DNA from: Paraburkholderia lycopersici
Lineage (GTDB): Bacteria; Pseudomonadota; Gammaproteobacteria; Burkholderiales; Burkholderiaceae
NCBI RefSeq assembly: GCF_900096975.1
Contig: NZ_FMYQ01000004.1
Location: 124,001 to 188,000 of the forward strand
DNA length: 64,000 bases
Reading direction: 5' to 3'
In this document: positions 24,866-34,820 of the stretch, in pieces
Numbering within the stretch: position 1 is the stretch's first letter
Layout of the letters: each line of letters opens with the position of its first letter
The notes under the pieces: model-generated
The model's input: only the letters and a program-made list of their open reading frames with translations
Told to the model about the DNA's origin: nothing
Database searches by the model: none
Made by a program: the position numbers and the translations under genes

Positions 24866-26275
24866 ATGAATGGGAGCACCATTGCTGAACGCGAGGCGGC
24901 CGGGCGTGCCGCTCGCGAGCGCTCGAAGCGTTCGAGCCACAAGGAAACCGGCCACATCAAGCGCGATCCGCTGGAGCTGCTGCGCCAGAGCAGCGAAGGC
25001 CGCGTGCCAAACCTTGTGCAACTGCGCTATGGGCGCATGATCGTCTCGCCCTTCACGTTCTTTCGCGGCAGTGCGATTCTCCAGGCGCACGATCTCGCGG
25101 CCGTGCCGAATACGGGCATGACGATGGACATCTGCGGCGACGCGCATCTGCTCAACTTCGGCGGCTTCGCCACGCCGGAGCGGCAGCTCGTGTTCGATCT
25201 CAACGACTTCGACGAAGTAGCGCCCGGTCCCTGGGAGTGGGACGTGAAGCGCCTCGCTGCGAGCTTCGTCGTGGCGGCGCGACACATGCGTTATTCGCGC
25301 GGCGTCGCCGAAGACCTGGTGATGACGGCCGTGAACACCTATCGCGACCGTCTGCGCCAGTACGCGGAATATGGCGCGCTCGACCTCTGGTACGACAAGA
25401 TCACGTTCGATCGCATGGTGGAGACGGCGCTCACGCCCGAAGGCCGCCGCCTGATCCGGCGAGGCATGGAAAAGGCCGCAAACCGCACACACGAGAACAT
25501 GCTCGAAAAGCTCGCGGAGCGTGACGGCGAGCACTGGACGATCCGCGACGCGCCGCCCGCGCTCTTTCACGTGCACGGCGTGAACACGCTGTTCGAACCC
25601 GAAGACGACTGGTTCACGCCTGGCGACTGGCGCGCGCTGATCGAACCGATGTACGAGGCATACGCGAAAACGCTCGCGCCCGACCGGCGCGAGCTGCTCG
25701 ATCACTTCTCGATCCAGGACCTCGTGTTCAAGGTAGTGGGCGTCGGCAGCGTGGGCACGCGCTGTCTGGTGATGCTGCTCGTCGATCATCACGGCAAGCC
25801 GCTCTTCCTGCAGGTGAAAGAAGCGCGGCGCTCGGTCATTTCGCAGTACTTCAAGTCGTCGTCCGCGAAGCACGAAGGCGCGCGCGTCGTGCACGGCCAG
25901 CGGCTGCTCCAGGCGGCGAGCGACCTCTTTCTCGGCTGGACGACGGGGCCTTCGGGTCGTCACTTCTATGTGCGCCAGCTGCGCGACATGAAGCTCTCGG
26001 TCGATCTTCAGCTGCTCGACAGCGCGTTGCTCGCCGGCTACGCGAGGCTGTGCGGCTGGGCGCTTGCGCGCGCGCATGCGAAGTCGGGCAGCGCGGCCAT
26101 CGAGATCGGCTCGTATATCGGCCGCAGCGACCAATTCGCGGAGGCGCTGACGGCCTACGCGTTCGCCTATGCCGACCAGGTAGAGCGCGACTACGACGCG
26201 TTCGTCAAGGCCGCGCGCAGCGGCGCGATCGTCGCGCGCAGCGACGAGGACATGGCAGCCGACTTTCGCGTATGA
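24866..26275 (+). CDS. DUF2252 family protein
   Basis: 469 residues. DUF2252 motifs: FFRGSAILQAHDLAAVP near 68-84, the kinase-like ICGDAHLLNFGGF near 92-104, LVFDLNDFDEVAPGPWEWDVKRLAAS, LFLQVKEARRSV and YVRQLRDMK. The HGD-like GDAH and NDFDE resemble aminoglycoside phosphotransferase/HipA-type kinase motifs, but the activity is not established. A basic N-terminus (30 residues) precedes the domain. ATG at 24866 after GGAGAAGGTC. Confidence 0.88.
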   Translation: MNGSTIAEREAAGRAARERSKRSSHKETGHIKRDPLELLRQSSEGRVPNLVQLRYGRMIVSPFTFFRGSAILQAHDLAAVPNTGMTMDICGDAHLLNFGGFATPERQLVFDLNDFDEVAPGPWEWDVKRLAASFVVAARHMRYSRGVAEDLVMTAVNTYRDRLRQYAEYGALDLWYDKITFDRMVETALTPEGRRLIRRGMEKAANRTHENMLEKLAERDGEHWTIRDAPPALFHVHGVNTLFEPEDDWFTPGDWRALIEPMYEAYAKTLAPDRRELLDHFSIQDLVFKVVGVGSVGTRCLVMLLVDHHGKPLFLQVKEARRSVISQYFKSSSAKHEGARVVHGQRLLQAASDLFLGWTTGPSGRHFYVRQLRDMKLSVDLQLLDSALLAGYARLCGWALARAHAKSGSAAIEIGSYIGRSDQFAEALTAYAFAYADQVERDYDAFVKAARSGAIVARSDEDMAADFRV

Positions 26276-26434
26276 GCCGTGGCGGCATGCGACGCGCTAT
26301 GCTTGCGCCTTTGTCCCGCTGCGCATGAGCCTGATATGCCGCGCGGCGCGCGTTCATGCGTCTACGTCAGGTCGATCTGCTCAACGGGCCGTCGCGTGCG
26401 CGCTTCATGCAAACAAATACGAGGGGAGGTAGGG

Positions 26435-27433
26435 TTGAAGCGGTTTGTCATCGCGGGACGACGGCGTGCACGCGTGTTATCGGTAGCGCTTCACGGCGCG
26501 CTCGCCGGCGCCTGCGTGCTGGCGGGCGTGGGCGCTGCCGCCGCCCAGGAGCTGGAAAGCCCCACGCTGCGCAAGGTTCGCGACACCGGCACGATCGTCA
26601 TCGGCGTGCGCGAAGCCGCAGTGCCGTTCTCCTATCTGGCCAGCGGCGAGCATGCAACGGGCTATTCGTACGAGATCGCCCAGCGCATCGCGTCAAACGT
26701 GCGAGAAACGCTCGGCCTTCCCGCGCTGCGGGTGCGCGAACTGGTCGTCACGCCGCAGAACCGGATCACGCTCGTGCAGAACGGCACCATCGACCTCGAA
26801 TGCAGCACCGCGACGCATACGCGCGAGCGCGAGAGCGACGTGGGGTTCTCGAACAGCATCTTCGAGTACGGCGTCCGCATGCTCGTGAAGCGCGGCTCGC
26901 CGGTCAAGGACTTCGGCGATCTCGCGGGCCGCACGGTGGTCACGACCGCGGGCACTTCCGAAGAGCGGCTGCTGCGGCGCTGGAACGTGGAGCGCGCGAT
27001 GAACATGCGCATCGTCGTCGCGAAGACGCACGCCGATTCGGTCGACGCCGTGCGCACGGGGCGCGCCGTGGCTTTCGTGATGGACGAGCCGCTCCTGCAG
27101 GCCGCGCTCGCGACGGGTTACGTGGCGAGCGCGACGCCCGGCGCGCCGGTTGCGCAAAGCGCGCGCAACGTGAGCGGTGCGCACGCTTATGCGATCGTCG
27201 GCAATCCGGCGAAGCAGGAGGTGTACGGCTGCATGTTCCGGCGCGGCGACACGGCCTTCAAGCGCATTGCCGACGACACCATCGCGAAGATGGAGCGCTC
27301 CGGCGAGGCGCTCGCGCTGTACCGGCGCTGGTTCGAGTCGCCGATTCCGCCTGCCGGCGTGAATCTCGACTATCCGGTATCGGAGCAGATGAAGGCGCTG
27401 TTCGCGAATCCGAATGACCAGCCGCTCGATTGA
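26435..27433 (+). CDS. Amino-acid ABC transporter substrate-binding protein (family 3, GltI-like)
   Basis: 332 residues from a TTG at 26435, which follows GGGGAGG at 5-nt spacing; no ATG gives an intact signal peptide. The signal runs to about residue 38 (GVGAAAAQ). The mature protein shows [33 protein letters not shown] and [15 protein letters not shown], as in glutamate/aspartate binding proteins. No permease or ATPase genes adjoin it, so it is an orphan binding component here. Confidence 0.85.
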   Translation: MKRFVIAGRRRARVLSVALHGALAGACVLAGVGAAAAQELESPTLRKVRDTGTIVIGVREAAVPFSYLASGEHATGYSYEIAQRIASNVRETLGLPALRVRELVVTPQNRITLVQNGTIDLECSTATHTRERESDVGFSNSIFEYGVRMLVKRGSPVKDFGDLAGRTVVTTAGTSEERLLRRWNVERAMNMRIVVAKTHADSVDAVRTGRAVAFVMDEPLLQAALATGYVASATPGAPVAQSARNVSGAHAYAIVGNPAKQEVYGCMFRRGDTAFKRIADDTIAKMERSGEALALYRRWFESPIPPAGVNLDYPVSEQMKALFANPNDQPLD

Positions 27434-27471
27434 AGACGGTCCGCCGGCTGGACAAACCGAAAGAGGCGACG

Positions 27472-28284
27472 ATGAGTGATACGCAAGAACTTGCGCCGGC
27501 GCCCGACGCAGCGGCGCCCGACGCAACGGCGCCCGCACGCAGGGTGGCGCTCGTGACCGGCGCGGGCAGCGGCATTGGCCGCGCGTGTGCGCGCAGGTTG
27601 CTCGCGAGCGGTTTTGCCGTCGTGCTGGCGGGCCGCCGTGCCGGGCCGCTCGAAGCGCTCGCCGACGAAGCCCGCGCGCGCGGCGAAGAGGCGCTGGCGG
27701 CCCCCTGCGACGTGACCGACGCGGCGGCCGTCGAGGCGCTCTTCGAGACGATCCGCACGCGCTACGGCCGGCTCGACCTGCTCTTCAACAACGCGGGCCG
27801 CAACGCACCGGCCGTGGACATCGACGAGCTCGGCGTCGACGACTGGCGCGCCGTGGTCGAGACGAACCTGACCGGCGTGTTCCTTTGCACGCGCGCGGCG
27901 TTCGGGTTGATGAAGAGGCAGACGCCGCGCGGCGGCCGCATCATCAACAACGGCTCGATTTCGGCGCACGCGCCGCGGCCGTTCAGCATTGCGTACACGG
28001 CGACCAAGCATGCGATCACGGGCCTGACCAAAGCGGTTTCGCTCGACGGGCGGCGTTACGACATCGCGTGCGGGCAGATCGACATCGGCAACGCGGCGAC
28101 CGGGATGGCCGGGCGCATGGCGCGCGGCGTGCCGCAGGCAAACGGCGAGATTGCCGTCGAGCCGCTGATGGACGTGGAACTGGTCGCCGACGCGCTGCTG
28201 CACATGGCGCAGTTGCCGCTCGAGGCGAACGTGCAGTTCATGACCCTCATGGCGACGAAGATGCCGTTCGTGGGGCGTGGCTGA
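27472..28284 (+). CDS. Short-chain dehydrogenase/reductase
   Basis: 270 residues. SDR pattern: [10 protein letters not shown] (cofactor), [15 protein letters not shown] (the NNAG motif), [12 protein letters not shown] (catalytic Ser) and [10 protein letters not shown] (YxxxK). Arg after the Gly motif and in LAGRR suggests NADP(H). Starts at the ATG at 27472 after AAGAGGCGACG; the ~20-residue Ala/Pro-rich lead is unusual. Substrate unknown. Confidence 0.9.
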   Translation: MSDTQELAPAPDAAAPDATAPARRVALVTGAGSGIGRACARRLLASGFAVVLAGRRAGPLEALADEARARGEEALAAPCDVTDAAAVEALFETIRTRYGRLDLLFNNAGRNAPAVDIDELGVDDWRAVVETNLTGVFLCTRAAFGLMKRQTPRGGRIINNGSISAHAPRPFSIAYTATKHAITGLTKAVSLDGRRYDIACGQIDIGNAATGMAGRMARGVPQANGEIAVEPLMDVELVADALLHMAQLPLEANVQFMTLMATKMPFVGRG

Positions 28285-28376
28285 AGCTACCGCCGGCGAG
28301 CGCGGAGGCGCCGCCGCACGTGTGCCCGCGAGGTCCCGTATACTGGGCCGTGAACCGCCACGACGCCTGAGCGCCT

Positions 28377-28643
28377 ATGCCTTTGCCTCCACATCCGGAC
28401 GACGATCCGCGCCCCCAACCGCCCGAGTGCCCCGACAACGACGACTGCTGCCATAGCGGCTGCGATCCCTGCATCTTCGACTTGTACCAGGAGGAGAGGG
28501 ATCGCTATCGCGCCGCGCTGGCTGCATGGGAAGCCCGCGAGGCGGCGCGGCTGGCGGCGTCGAAAGCGCCGCCCGAGGAACGCGAAAATCCCGCGCGACC
28601 AGCCGCGCCTTCGAGCGGCAAGTCCGCGTGCGAGCCGCACTGA
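28377..28643 (+). CDS. Oxidoreductase-like domain protein, Cys-rich
   Basis: 88 residues. The segment CPDNDDCCHSGCDPCIFDLYQEE (about 19-41) is the Oxidored-like domain found in small bacterial and mitochondrial proteins; its five Cys suggest metal or Fe-S binding. Pro-rich flanks. It sits 14 bp before the Sir2 gene. Function unknown. Confidence 0.8.
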   Translation: MPLPPHPDDDPRPQPPECPDNDDCCHSGCDPCIFDLYQEERDRYRAALAAWEAREAARLAASKAPPEERENPARPAAPSSGKSACEPH

Positions 28644-28657
28644 TTGCCCCTTCCGCC

Positions 28658-29524
28658 ATGACCGAATCCATCTTCGTCCCCCACGTCCCCGTTCTCGACG
28701 CCGCTGCGCTCGACGCGCTGCAGGCGTTTGTCGAGCGCCATCCGCGCCTTTTCGTGCTGACTGGCGCGGGCATCAGCACGGATTCGGGCATCCCCGGCTA
28801 TCGCGACGAGAACGGCGCCTGGAAGCGCTCGCCGCCCATCACGCTGCAGGAGTTCCTGGGCTCGGAGAGCATGCGGCGACGCTACTGGGCGCGCAGCATG
28901 ATCGGCTGGCCGACGGTCGGGCTCGCGCAGCCCAACGGCGCGCATCGCGCGCTCGCGCGGCTCGGCGCGGCGGGCCATGCGCGCACGCTCGTCACGCAAA
29001 ACGTGGACGGGTTGCATCAGCGCGCCGGCAGCCGCGACGTGATCGAGCTGCACGGCAGCATCGGCCATGTGCATTGCCTCGACTGCGGCGCGCAGTATTC
29101 GCGCGCGTCGATTCAGCCCGAACTCGTGGCGCGCAATCCCGCCATCGCGGGCGCGAGCGCGGAACCCGCCGCCGACGGCGACGCCCATCTCGACTTCGAC
29201 GGCGCCCATGCTTTCTTCGTGCCGGCGTGCGCGGCGTGCGGCGGGATGCTCAAGCCGTCGGTGGTGTTCTTCGGCGAGAACGTGCCGCGCGAGCGCGTGG
29301 CGGCGGCTTCGGCCGCGCTCGACGAAGCCGATGCGGTGCTCGTCGTCGGCTCCTCGCTGATGGTGTATTCGGGCTACCGCTTCTGCGTCTGGGCGCAGCA
29401 GCGCGGCAAACCCGTGGCGGCGATCAACATGGGCAGGACGCGCGCCGACCCGCTGCTCGCGCTGAAGGTCGAAGCGCCGTGCGCGGCCGTGCTCGACGCG
29501 CTGGGCGCGCGCCTCGCCGCCTGA
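28658..29524 (+). CDS. Sir2-family NAD-dependent protein deacylase
   Basis: 288 residues. GAGIS at 36-40 with TDSGIPGYR, TQNVD at 113-117, catalytic His132 in ELHGSIG, and zinc Cys 140/143 and 191/194 (CLDC, CAAC). FGENVP and VVGSSLMVYSGYR complete the Rossmann core. It removes acyl groups from Lys using NAD+. The protein is longer than CobB and of the class II-like SIRT4 type (ENGAWKRSPP). ATG at 28658. Confidence 0.93.
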   Translation: MTESIFVPHVPVLDAAALDALQAFVERHPRLFVLTGAGISTDSGIPGYRDENGAWKRSPPITLQEFLGSESMRRRYWARSMIGWPTVGLAQPNGAHRALARLGAAGHARTLVTQNVDGLHQRAGSRDVIELHGSIGHVHCLDCGAQYSRASIQPELVARNPAIAGASAEPAADGDAHLDFDGAHAFFVPACAACGGMLKPSVVFFGENVPRERVAAASAALDEADAVLVVGSSLMVYSGYRFCVWAQQRGKPVAAINMGRTRADPLLALKVEAPCAAVLDALGARLAA

Positions 29525-29538
29525 CACTCCACGACCTC

Positions 29539-30168
29539 ATGGAAGACGACATGCTGAACACGCTAGCCGACCTCGAAGCGCACTACGGCACGCCGCACGA
29601 ACGCGCGCTGCGCAAGGAAATCGATCACGTCAACGCCGATTACCGGCGCTTCATCGAAAGTTCGCCGTTCGTCGTGCTCGCCACGGGCGGCCCGGACGGC
29701 CTCGACTGCTCGCCGCGCGGCGACGCGCCGGGCTTCGTGCGCATCCTCGACGAGCGCACGCTCGCGCTGCCCGACCGCCCCGGCAACAATCGCGTGGACA
29801 GCTTGCGCAACGTGGTCGCCTCGTCGCAGGTGGGCCTGCTGTTCATGGTGCCGGGCGTGGGCGAGATGCTGCGCGTGAACGGGCGCGGCCGCGTAAGCAC
29901 CGAGGCGGCGCTCGTCGCGAGCTTCGCCGTGAATGGCAAGCCGCCGCGCTCGGTGCTGGTCATCGACGTTCAAAGCGTGTACTTCCATTGCTCGAAGGCG
30001 ATCGTGCGCTCGAACCTGTGGGACCCGTCGCGCCATGTCGAGCGCTCGCACCTGCCGAGCGCGGGCGACATGCTGCGCCGCGTGAACGCGGAGCAATACG
30101 GCGAGCCGTTCGATGCCGAAACCTACGAGGCCGGTCTCGCAGAACGCATCAAGAACGCGTTGTATTGA
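29539..30168 (+). CDS. Pyridoxamine 5'-phosphate oxidase family flavoprotein
   Basis: 209 residues. Split-barrel FMN-binding fold of the MSMEG_1061-like group: IESSPFVVLATGGPDGLDCSPRGDAPGFVRI, LALPDRPGNNRVDSLRNVV and GLLFMVPGVGEMLRVNGRGRV. The group includes FMN/F420-linked reductases of unknown substrate. Start taken at 29539 (MEDDM); 29551 is possible. 14 bp after the Sir2 gene, likely same operon. Confidence 0.85.
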   Translation: MEDDMLNTLADLEAHYGTPHERALRKEIDHVNADYRRFIESSPFVVLATGGPDGLDCSPRGDAPGFVRILDERTLALPDRPGNNRVDSLRNVVASSQVGLLFMVPGVGEMLRVNGRGRVSTEAALVASFAVNGKPPRSVLVIDVQSVYFHCSKAIVRSNLWDPSRHVERSHLPSAGDMLRRVNAEQYGEPFDAETYEAGLAERIKNALY

Positions 30169-30189
30169 GCGAGGCGCGAACGCAACACG

Positions 30190-30810
30190 ATGAACGATCC
30201 GCAAGCCGCCCGCCGCCTCGCCGCGCCTGCCGCCGAGCGCAACGCCGCGCCGATCCTCGAAGTGCTGCGCGGCGCGCTGCCGGCGCGGGGCACCGTGCTC
30301 GAAATCGCGAGCGGCACCGGCCAGCACGCCGTCCACTTCGCGGCCGCGTTGCCCGGGCTCACGTGGCAGCCCAGCGACGCCGACGCGCGCGCCCGCGCCT
30401 CGATCGCCGCATGGCGCGCGCACGCCGGCCTCGCGAACCTGCGCGAACCGCTCGATCTCGACGTGTGCCGCGAGCCTTGGCCAATCGACGCGGCGGACGC
30501 CGTCGTCTGCATCAACATGATTCACATCGCACCTTGGCGAGCCGCGCAGGCGCTCATGAAAGGCGCGGGTGCGCGCCTTGCGCAAGGCGGGGCGCTCGTG
30601 CTCTACGGGCCGTACCGGCGCGGCGGCGCGCACACGGCGCCGGGCAACGAGGCGTTCGACGCCGACCTGCGCGCGCGCGACCCGGCCTGGGGCGTGCGCG
30701 ACATGGAAGACGTCGAGGCGCAGGCGCAGGCGCAGGCGCAGGGCTTCGTGTGCGAGGCACGTGTGGCGATGCCGGCGAACAATTTCAGTCTGGTGTTCAG
30801 AAAACGCTAG
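30190..30810 (+). CDS. DUF938 family SAM-dependent methyltransferase
   Basis: 206 residues. VLEIASGTGQHAVHFA is the SAM motif I; WQPSDAD motif II; NMIHIAPWRA and LYGPYRRGGAHTAPGNEAFDADLRARDPAWGVRD are diagnostic of DUF938. It is related to class I methyltransferases; substrate unknown. A GCGCAG repeat near 30718-30740 encodes Gln-Ala repeats (see findings). Follows the flavoprotein gene by 21 bp. Confidence 0.87.
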   Translation: MNDPQAARRLAAPAAERNAAPILEVLRGALPARGTVLEIASGTGQHAVHFAAALPGLTWQPSDADARARASIAAWRAHAGLANLREPLDLDVCREPWPIDAADAVVCINMIHIAPWRAAQALMKGAGARLAQGGALVLYGPYRRGGAHTAPGNEAFDADLRARDPAWGVRDMEDVEAQAQAQAQGFVCEARVAMPANNFSLVFRKR

Positions 30811-30912
30811 GCGGTCGGCAGACGTGGGCCGCGCGGCGCCTGGGCGTTTCCCTTATGCTTGCACGGTTGGCGCCGCGGGCGGCGCCGTCAATGAATGAAG
30901 TGGAGAAACAAC

Positions 30913-32322
30913 ATGAGCAAACAGCCAATCGGCGTAGTGGGTCTGGCCGTGATGGGGCGCAATCTGGCGCTCAACATCGAAAGCCGCGGCCACGCGGTCT
31001 CGGTGTTCAACCGCAGCCGCGCGAAAACCGACGAGCTGATCGCTGAATATCCGGATCGCAAGCTCGTGCCGGCGTACACGCTCGAAGCATTCGTCGATTC
31101 GCTGGAAAAGCCGCGCCGCATTCTGCTGATGGTCAAGGCGGGCGAAGCCACCGACGACACCATTGCCGCGCTCAAGCCGTTGCTGGAGAAGGGCGACATC
31201 CTGATCGACGGCGGCAACACGCACTTCACCGACACCATCCGCCGCAACCAGGAGCTCGCGAAGGCGGGTCTGCACTTCATCGGCACGGGCGTGTCGGGTG
31301 GCGAAGAAGGCGCGCTCAAGGGCCCGTCGATCATGCCGGGCGGCCAGCGCGACGCATACGATCTCGTGGCGCCCATCCTTACCGAAATCGCCGCCAAGGC
31401 GCCGGACGGCGAGCCTTGCGTGGCCTACATGGGTCCGGACGGCGCGGGCCACTACGTGAAGATGGTGCACAACGGCATCGAGTACGGCGACATGCAGCTC
31501 ATCGCCGAAAGCTACGCGGTGCTCAAACAGGTGCTCGGCCTCTCGAACGAGGAACTGGGCAAGGTCTACACTGAGTGGAACGAGGGCGAACTCGACAGCT
31601 ACCTGATCGAGATCACCTCGAAGATCTTCGGCAAGAAAGACGAGGAAACGGGCAAGGATCTCGTTGACGTGATCCTCGACCGCGCCGCGCAAAAGGGCAC
31701 CGGCAAATGGACGAGCCAGAACGCGCTCGATCTCGGCGCGCCGCTGCCGCTCATCACCGAAGCCGTGTTCGCGCGCGTGCTTTCGTCGCTCAAGACGCAG
31801 CGCGTGGCCGCGAGCAAGGTGCTCGCCGGACCCGGCGCGAAGCCGTTCCAGGGCGACCGCACGGCGTTCGTCGAGTCGGTGCGCCGCGCGCTGTACTTCT
31901 CGAAGGTCATTTCGTATGCGCAAGGTTTCGCGCAGTTGCGCGCCGCATCCGACGAGTACAAGTGGGACCTTCAGTACGGCGCGATCGCGAAAATCTTCCG
32001 CGCGGGCTGCATCATCCGCGCGCGCTTCCTGCAGAAGATCATGGACGCCTATGCGAAGAACCCGCAGCTCGACAACCTTCTGCTCGACCCGTATTTCCGT
32101 GACATCGCGGCCAACTATCAGACGGCGCTGCGCGAGGTGGTGATCCAGGCGGTGAGCGCGGGCGTGCCGGTGCCGGCGTTTTCGTCGGCCGTCGCGTACT
32201 TCGACGGCTACCGTTCAGAGCGCGTGCCCGCCAACCTCGTGCAGGCGCAGCGCGACTTCTTCGGCGCGCATACCTTCGAGCGTATCGACAAGCCGGGCAG
32301 CTTCCACGCCGACTGGTCATAA
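30913..32322 (+). CDS. gnd: 6-phosphogluconate dehydrogenase (decarboxylating)
   Basis: 469 residues, the length of the dimeric long-chain form. N-terminal [20 protein letters not shown] (NADP-binding), [24 protein letters not shown], and the catalytic Lys183 and Glu190 in [16 protein letters not shown]. Converts 6-phosphogluconate to ribulose 5-phosphate, CO2 and NADPH in the cytoplasm. ATG at 30913 after GTGGAGAAAC. Followed by a terminator at 32374. Confidence 0.97.
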   Translation: MSKQPIGVVGLAVMGRNLALNIESRGHAVSVFNRSRAKTDELIAEYPDRKLVPAYTLEAFVDSLEKPRRILLMVKAGEATDDTIAALKPLLEKGDILIDGGNTHFTDTIRRNQELAKAGLHFIGTGVSGGEEGALKGPSIMPGGQRDAYDLVAPILTEIAAKAPDGEPCVAYMGPDGAGHYVKMVHNGIEYGDMQLIAESYAVLKQVLGLSNEELGKVYTEWNEGELDSYLIEITSKIFGKKDEETGKDLVDVILDRAAQKGTGKWTSQNALDLGAPLPLITEAVFARVLSSLKTQRVAASKVLAGPGAKPFQGDRTAFVESVRRALYFSKVISYAQGFAQLRAASDEYKWDLQYGAIAKIFRAGCIIRARFLQKIMDAYAKNPQLDNLLLDPYFRDIAANYQTALREVVIQAVSAGVPVPAFSSAVAYFDGYRSERVPANLVQAQRDFFGAHTFERIDKPGSFHADWS

Positions 32323-32373
32323 GGAAATCGAAAGACAAAAAACCGCACTGTCGTTGCGGTCTTTGTCGGAATC

Positions 32374-32405
32374 AAAAGGTGAGTCCCACGGGCTCACCTT
32401 TTTTT
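32374..32405 (+). terminator. Intrinsic terminator of gnd
   Basis: AAAAGGTGAG (32374-32383) pairs with CTCACCTTTT (32393-32402) and continues into a T tract to 32405. Confidence 0.85.
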
Positions 32406-32534
32406 GTTGCTCAAATCGCAACGGTGTTTTTATGTATAAGGGTTTTCCCTAGGACAATTAGACGCCTACACTGTAATCAATCGCTGACGAACACGGTGTT
32501 CCGAAGCGGAAATAAAACAGATGGAGGTGTGATC

Positions 32535-32861
32535 ATGAACAAGCTTATCCCCGCAGTTGTCGTTGCCGCCGCTCTTGCCATCCCGGCAATCTCGTTTGCC
32601 CAGTCCAGCCAGCAAGGCCTGACGCGCGCTCAGGTGCGCGCGGAACTGGTCGAACTCGAGCACGCCGGTTACAACCCGTCGGCTGACTACGTGAACTACC
32701 CGGCAAACCTGCAGGCCGCCGAAGCCCGCGTGACGGAAGAAAAGCTCGCCGCCGGCAACACCAGTGGTTACGGCGCACCGGCCGTGGGTACCTCGCAGTC
32801 GGGCGCGGCGGTGCAGCCGGCACGTCTTGCCCCGCATCAGCAGATTTATTTCGGCCACTAA
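32535..32861 (+). CDS. DUF4148 domain-containing exported protein
   Basis: 108 residues. A Sec signal peptide (MNKLIPAVVVAAALAIPAISFA) ends before QSS, then GLTRAQVRAELVELEHAGYNPSADYVNYPANLQAAEARV, the DUF4148 motif common in Burkholderiaceae. A small periplasmic protein of unknown function; many paralogues respond to stress. ATG at 32535 after ATGGAGGTG. Its mRNA continues into an unusual repetitive 3' region. Confidence 0.9.
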   Translation: MNKLIPAVVVAAALAIPAISFAQSSQQGLTRAQVRAELVELEHAGYNPSADYVNYPANLQAAEARVTEEKLAAGNTSGYGAPAVGTSQSGAAVQPARLAPHQQIYFGH

Positions 32862-32914
32862 GCGCTGACCGAACGGGGCCGCCTCGGGCGGCTCCGGTGC
32901 AAGACCCCCTGTAG

Positions 32915-33210
32915 TTAGTCCTCGTGAGTTCGTAGTTGCAGCAAGCCTTCAGTTTGAAGGTGTTGTGAGTCGCAGTAAGTGGTAGGTGTTGTTCGGTAGT
33001 TGCAGTGCGCAGTGTGTATTGGCAGTAGCAGGTGTAGTGGGTAGTACGCAGCACGTGCAGTACGCAGTAGCAGTAACGCCACGCAGTGAGTTGTTGCAGC
33101 AGGAAATAGCAGTAAGCAGAGAGTGGCGGGAAGTTGAAGTCGGCTGGCGCAACGAGAGGTGCAGCCGTGCAGTAGCAGCAGGTAGCAGGTTGTTGCAGTA
33201 AGTTGTAGCA
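32915..33210 (+). repeat. C-poor, GCAGTA-rich repetitive 3' region
   Basis: About 300 bp whose plus strand is poor in C and built from degenerate GTAG/GCAG words. Eight exact GCAGTA hexamers start at 32972, 33022, 33057, 33064, 33070, 33109, 33169 and 33195. No reading frame was judged real. It lies between the DUF4148 stop and the terminator at 33215, so it is probably a 3' UTR or an independent small RNA. Confidence 0.7.
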
Positions 33211-33214
33211 GTCC

Positions 33215-33250
33215 AGTACGGGCCGGTTTTCAACCGGCCCGTACTTTTTT
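33215..33250 (+). terminator. Strong intrinsic terminator
   Basis: AGTACGGGCCGGTT (33215-33228), loop TTC, AACCGGCCCGTACT (33232-33245), then five more T. A 14-bp perfect stem; it closes the DUF4148/repetitive region transcript. Confidence 0.93.
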
Positions 33251-33281
33251 ATGGGTGCGCTTCGCGATCCTTATCGCGATT

Positions 33282-34094
33282 TCAGCGGGCATGCAGATGC
33301 GGCACGCCTTCGCTCGTCGCGACCTTGAGCTGATGCAGCGCCCGGTGCGCCTTGTTCAACTGCGCCTGCGCGGCGATGCGCTGCGCCTCCAGTTGGGCCA
33401 CTTCCTTGCGCACCTGATGCTGGCGGCCCGTCACGGTCTGTTCTTGCTCCGAGTGCCGCTGCAGGTCGACGCGCAGCCGTTCGGCCTGCGTTTCCGATTC
33501 CTCGATCAGCCGCGCGAGTTCCGCGTTTTGTGCGACGAGCTGCGCGCGGCGCGTCTCGCCGTCGGCGAGGCGCGTCGCCTGCTCCTGCATGAGGTGAAAC
33601 GCCGAGCCGGCCGCGTCGAGGTCGTTGGCCTTCAACGCGCGCCAAAGTACGCTCTCCTGATGGAGCGCGACGAAGTAGCCGAGCGTGGGCGGATGGAAAA
33701 AGAGACTCACGGTATAGGCGAAGCAGCGGTAGACGCGAAAGGTCGTCAGCTCGTCGGCGGCGCGGAGCGCTTCGAACGCGGCGCCGTCGGCGATCTGCAC
33801 GGGGCGGCCGTTCAGATGGGCCGGCATGACCGGCACCGCATGGAGCGTGGACACCGGACGCGGGCCGCTGGCCCCTTCGCCCGGCAACGTCGCGCCCGCG
33901 GCGGGCTCGGCGCGAGACTCGATTTCGACCACGGAATCCGCCGGCGAACCGGATGCGGATGCGGCGTGCGGGTCGTGCGCGGCGGCGTCGCTGGCGGCGG
34001 CGGTGCGTTGCGTGGCCGCGTCGTGCGCCACGGCGAGGAGGCGCGAGGGGCCGCCAGAAAGTGCGACGTTACGACGGTTCAGAATGGATTTCAC
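33282..34094 (-). CDS. DUF2968 domain-containing protein
   Basis: 270 residues from the GTG at 34094 (TGGGGA in front); an upstream ATG at 34169 is possible. DUF2968 region about 75-160: VQIADGAAFEALRAADELTTFRVYRCFAYTVSLFFHPPTLGYFVALHQESVLWRALK. The C-terminal ~100 residues form a long coiled coil (LIEESETQAERLRVDLQRH...). Function unknown; the Burkholderiaceae-specific family may be envelope-associated. No convincing signal peptide. Confidence 0.78.
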   Translation of the reverse strand: MKSILNRRNVALSGGPSRLLAVAHDAATQRTAAASDAAAHDPHAASASGSPADSVVEIESRAEPAAGATLPGEGASGPRPVSTLHAVPVMPAHLNGRPVQIADGAAFEALRAADELTTFRVYRCFAYTVSLFFHPPTLGYFVALHQESVLWRALKANDLDAAGSAFHLMQEQATRLADGETRRAQLVAQNAELARLIEESETQAERLRVDLQRHSEQEQTVTGRQHQVRKEVAQLEAQRIAAQAQLNKAHRALHQLKVATSEGVPHLHAR

Positions 34095-34223
34095 GGCGGT
34101 TCCCCAAAATGGCGCGCCAAAGGCAAAGCGCTCCGCGCGGGGGCGCCGGACGTTTGCTTTGGCGGGCAAGTCGATCGGGACGGGGCGATGCGGTTCGCGC
34201 GCGGTCCGCTCCGGGCTCGCTTC

Positions 34224-34544
34224 CTAGTGCAGCAGGCGAGGCCGGCGTGCAATGTCGTCGAAGAGCGCACGGCCGGGTTCGAGCGCGAAAAGCCAGGTTT
34301 CGTCATAGCCGCTCAACGTGTCGAGCGCATCGCGCAAACGCTCGATCACCACGGCGGGAATTTCCACGGTCGCCTCGAGGGCGCCTGAGAGCCGCGCGAC
34401 GCTGGCGTGCTGCACCAGTTCGTCGGCGGCTTCGGCCACGTCGGCCGCAAAGATGAGATGGTTGTTCAACAATTCGACGAGGCCAGGCGACGACGCGACA
34501 TCTTCGACGTTGAGTTGCAGCGAAAGAAAGGTGGCTTTATTCAT
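34224..34544 (-). CDS. Small hypothetical protein
   Basis: 106 residues from the ATG at 34544, which has GAGGG upstream. Mixed alpha/beta composition, no membrane segment or signal; MNKATFLSLQLNVEDVA at the start. GC-biased third positions and a good ribosome-binding site support it as real. No family recognised. The gene lies 130 bp upstream of the DUF2968 gene on the same strand. Confidence 0.55.
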   Translation of the reverse strand: MNKATFLSLQLNVEDVASSPGLVELLNNHLIFAADVAEAADELVQHASVARLSGALEATVEIPAVVIERLRDALDTLSGYDETWLFALEPGRALFDDIARRPRLLH

Positions 34545-34820
34545 GCTCGAATCCCTCAGGGACATGGGACTGCAGCGAGAGGCCTTTCATCTGATTATCA
34601 GGTTACGCGTGATCCAGTATAGGCGAGGCCCCGCGCGAGCGTAGGCGGGGCGAGCATGCCGGTGAAAAAAGGCGGTCGGAACATGAACGATATAATGGGG
34701 ACGTTCGCCAATTCCGGCTTTATTCGCGGAATGTGGCGCGCAAGCGAACGCCTGCGGCCCGCCGCGCATCCAATATGCGTATCTCCCTGCATACGCGAGG
34801 ACCAAGCGAGGAACAGCAAG

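Noticed and set aside
32915..33210. CRISPR array
   Set aside because: The GCAGTA words are short, irregularly spaced and degenerate; no repeat-spacer pattern and no cas genes.
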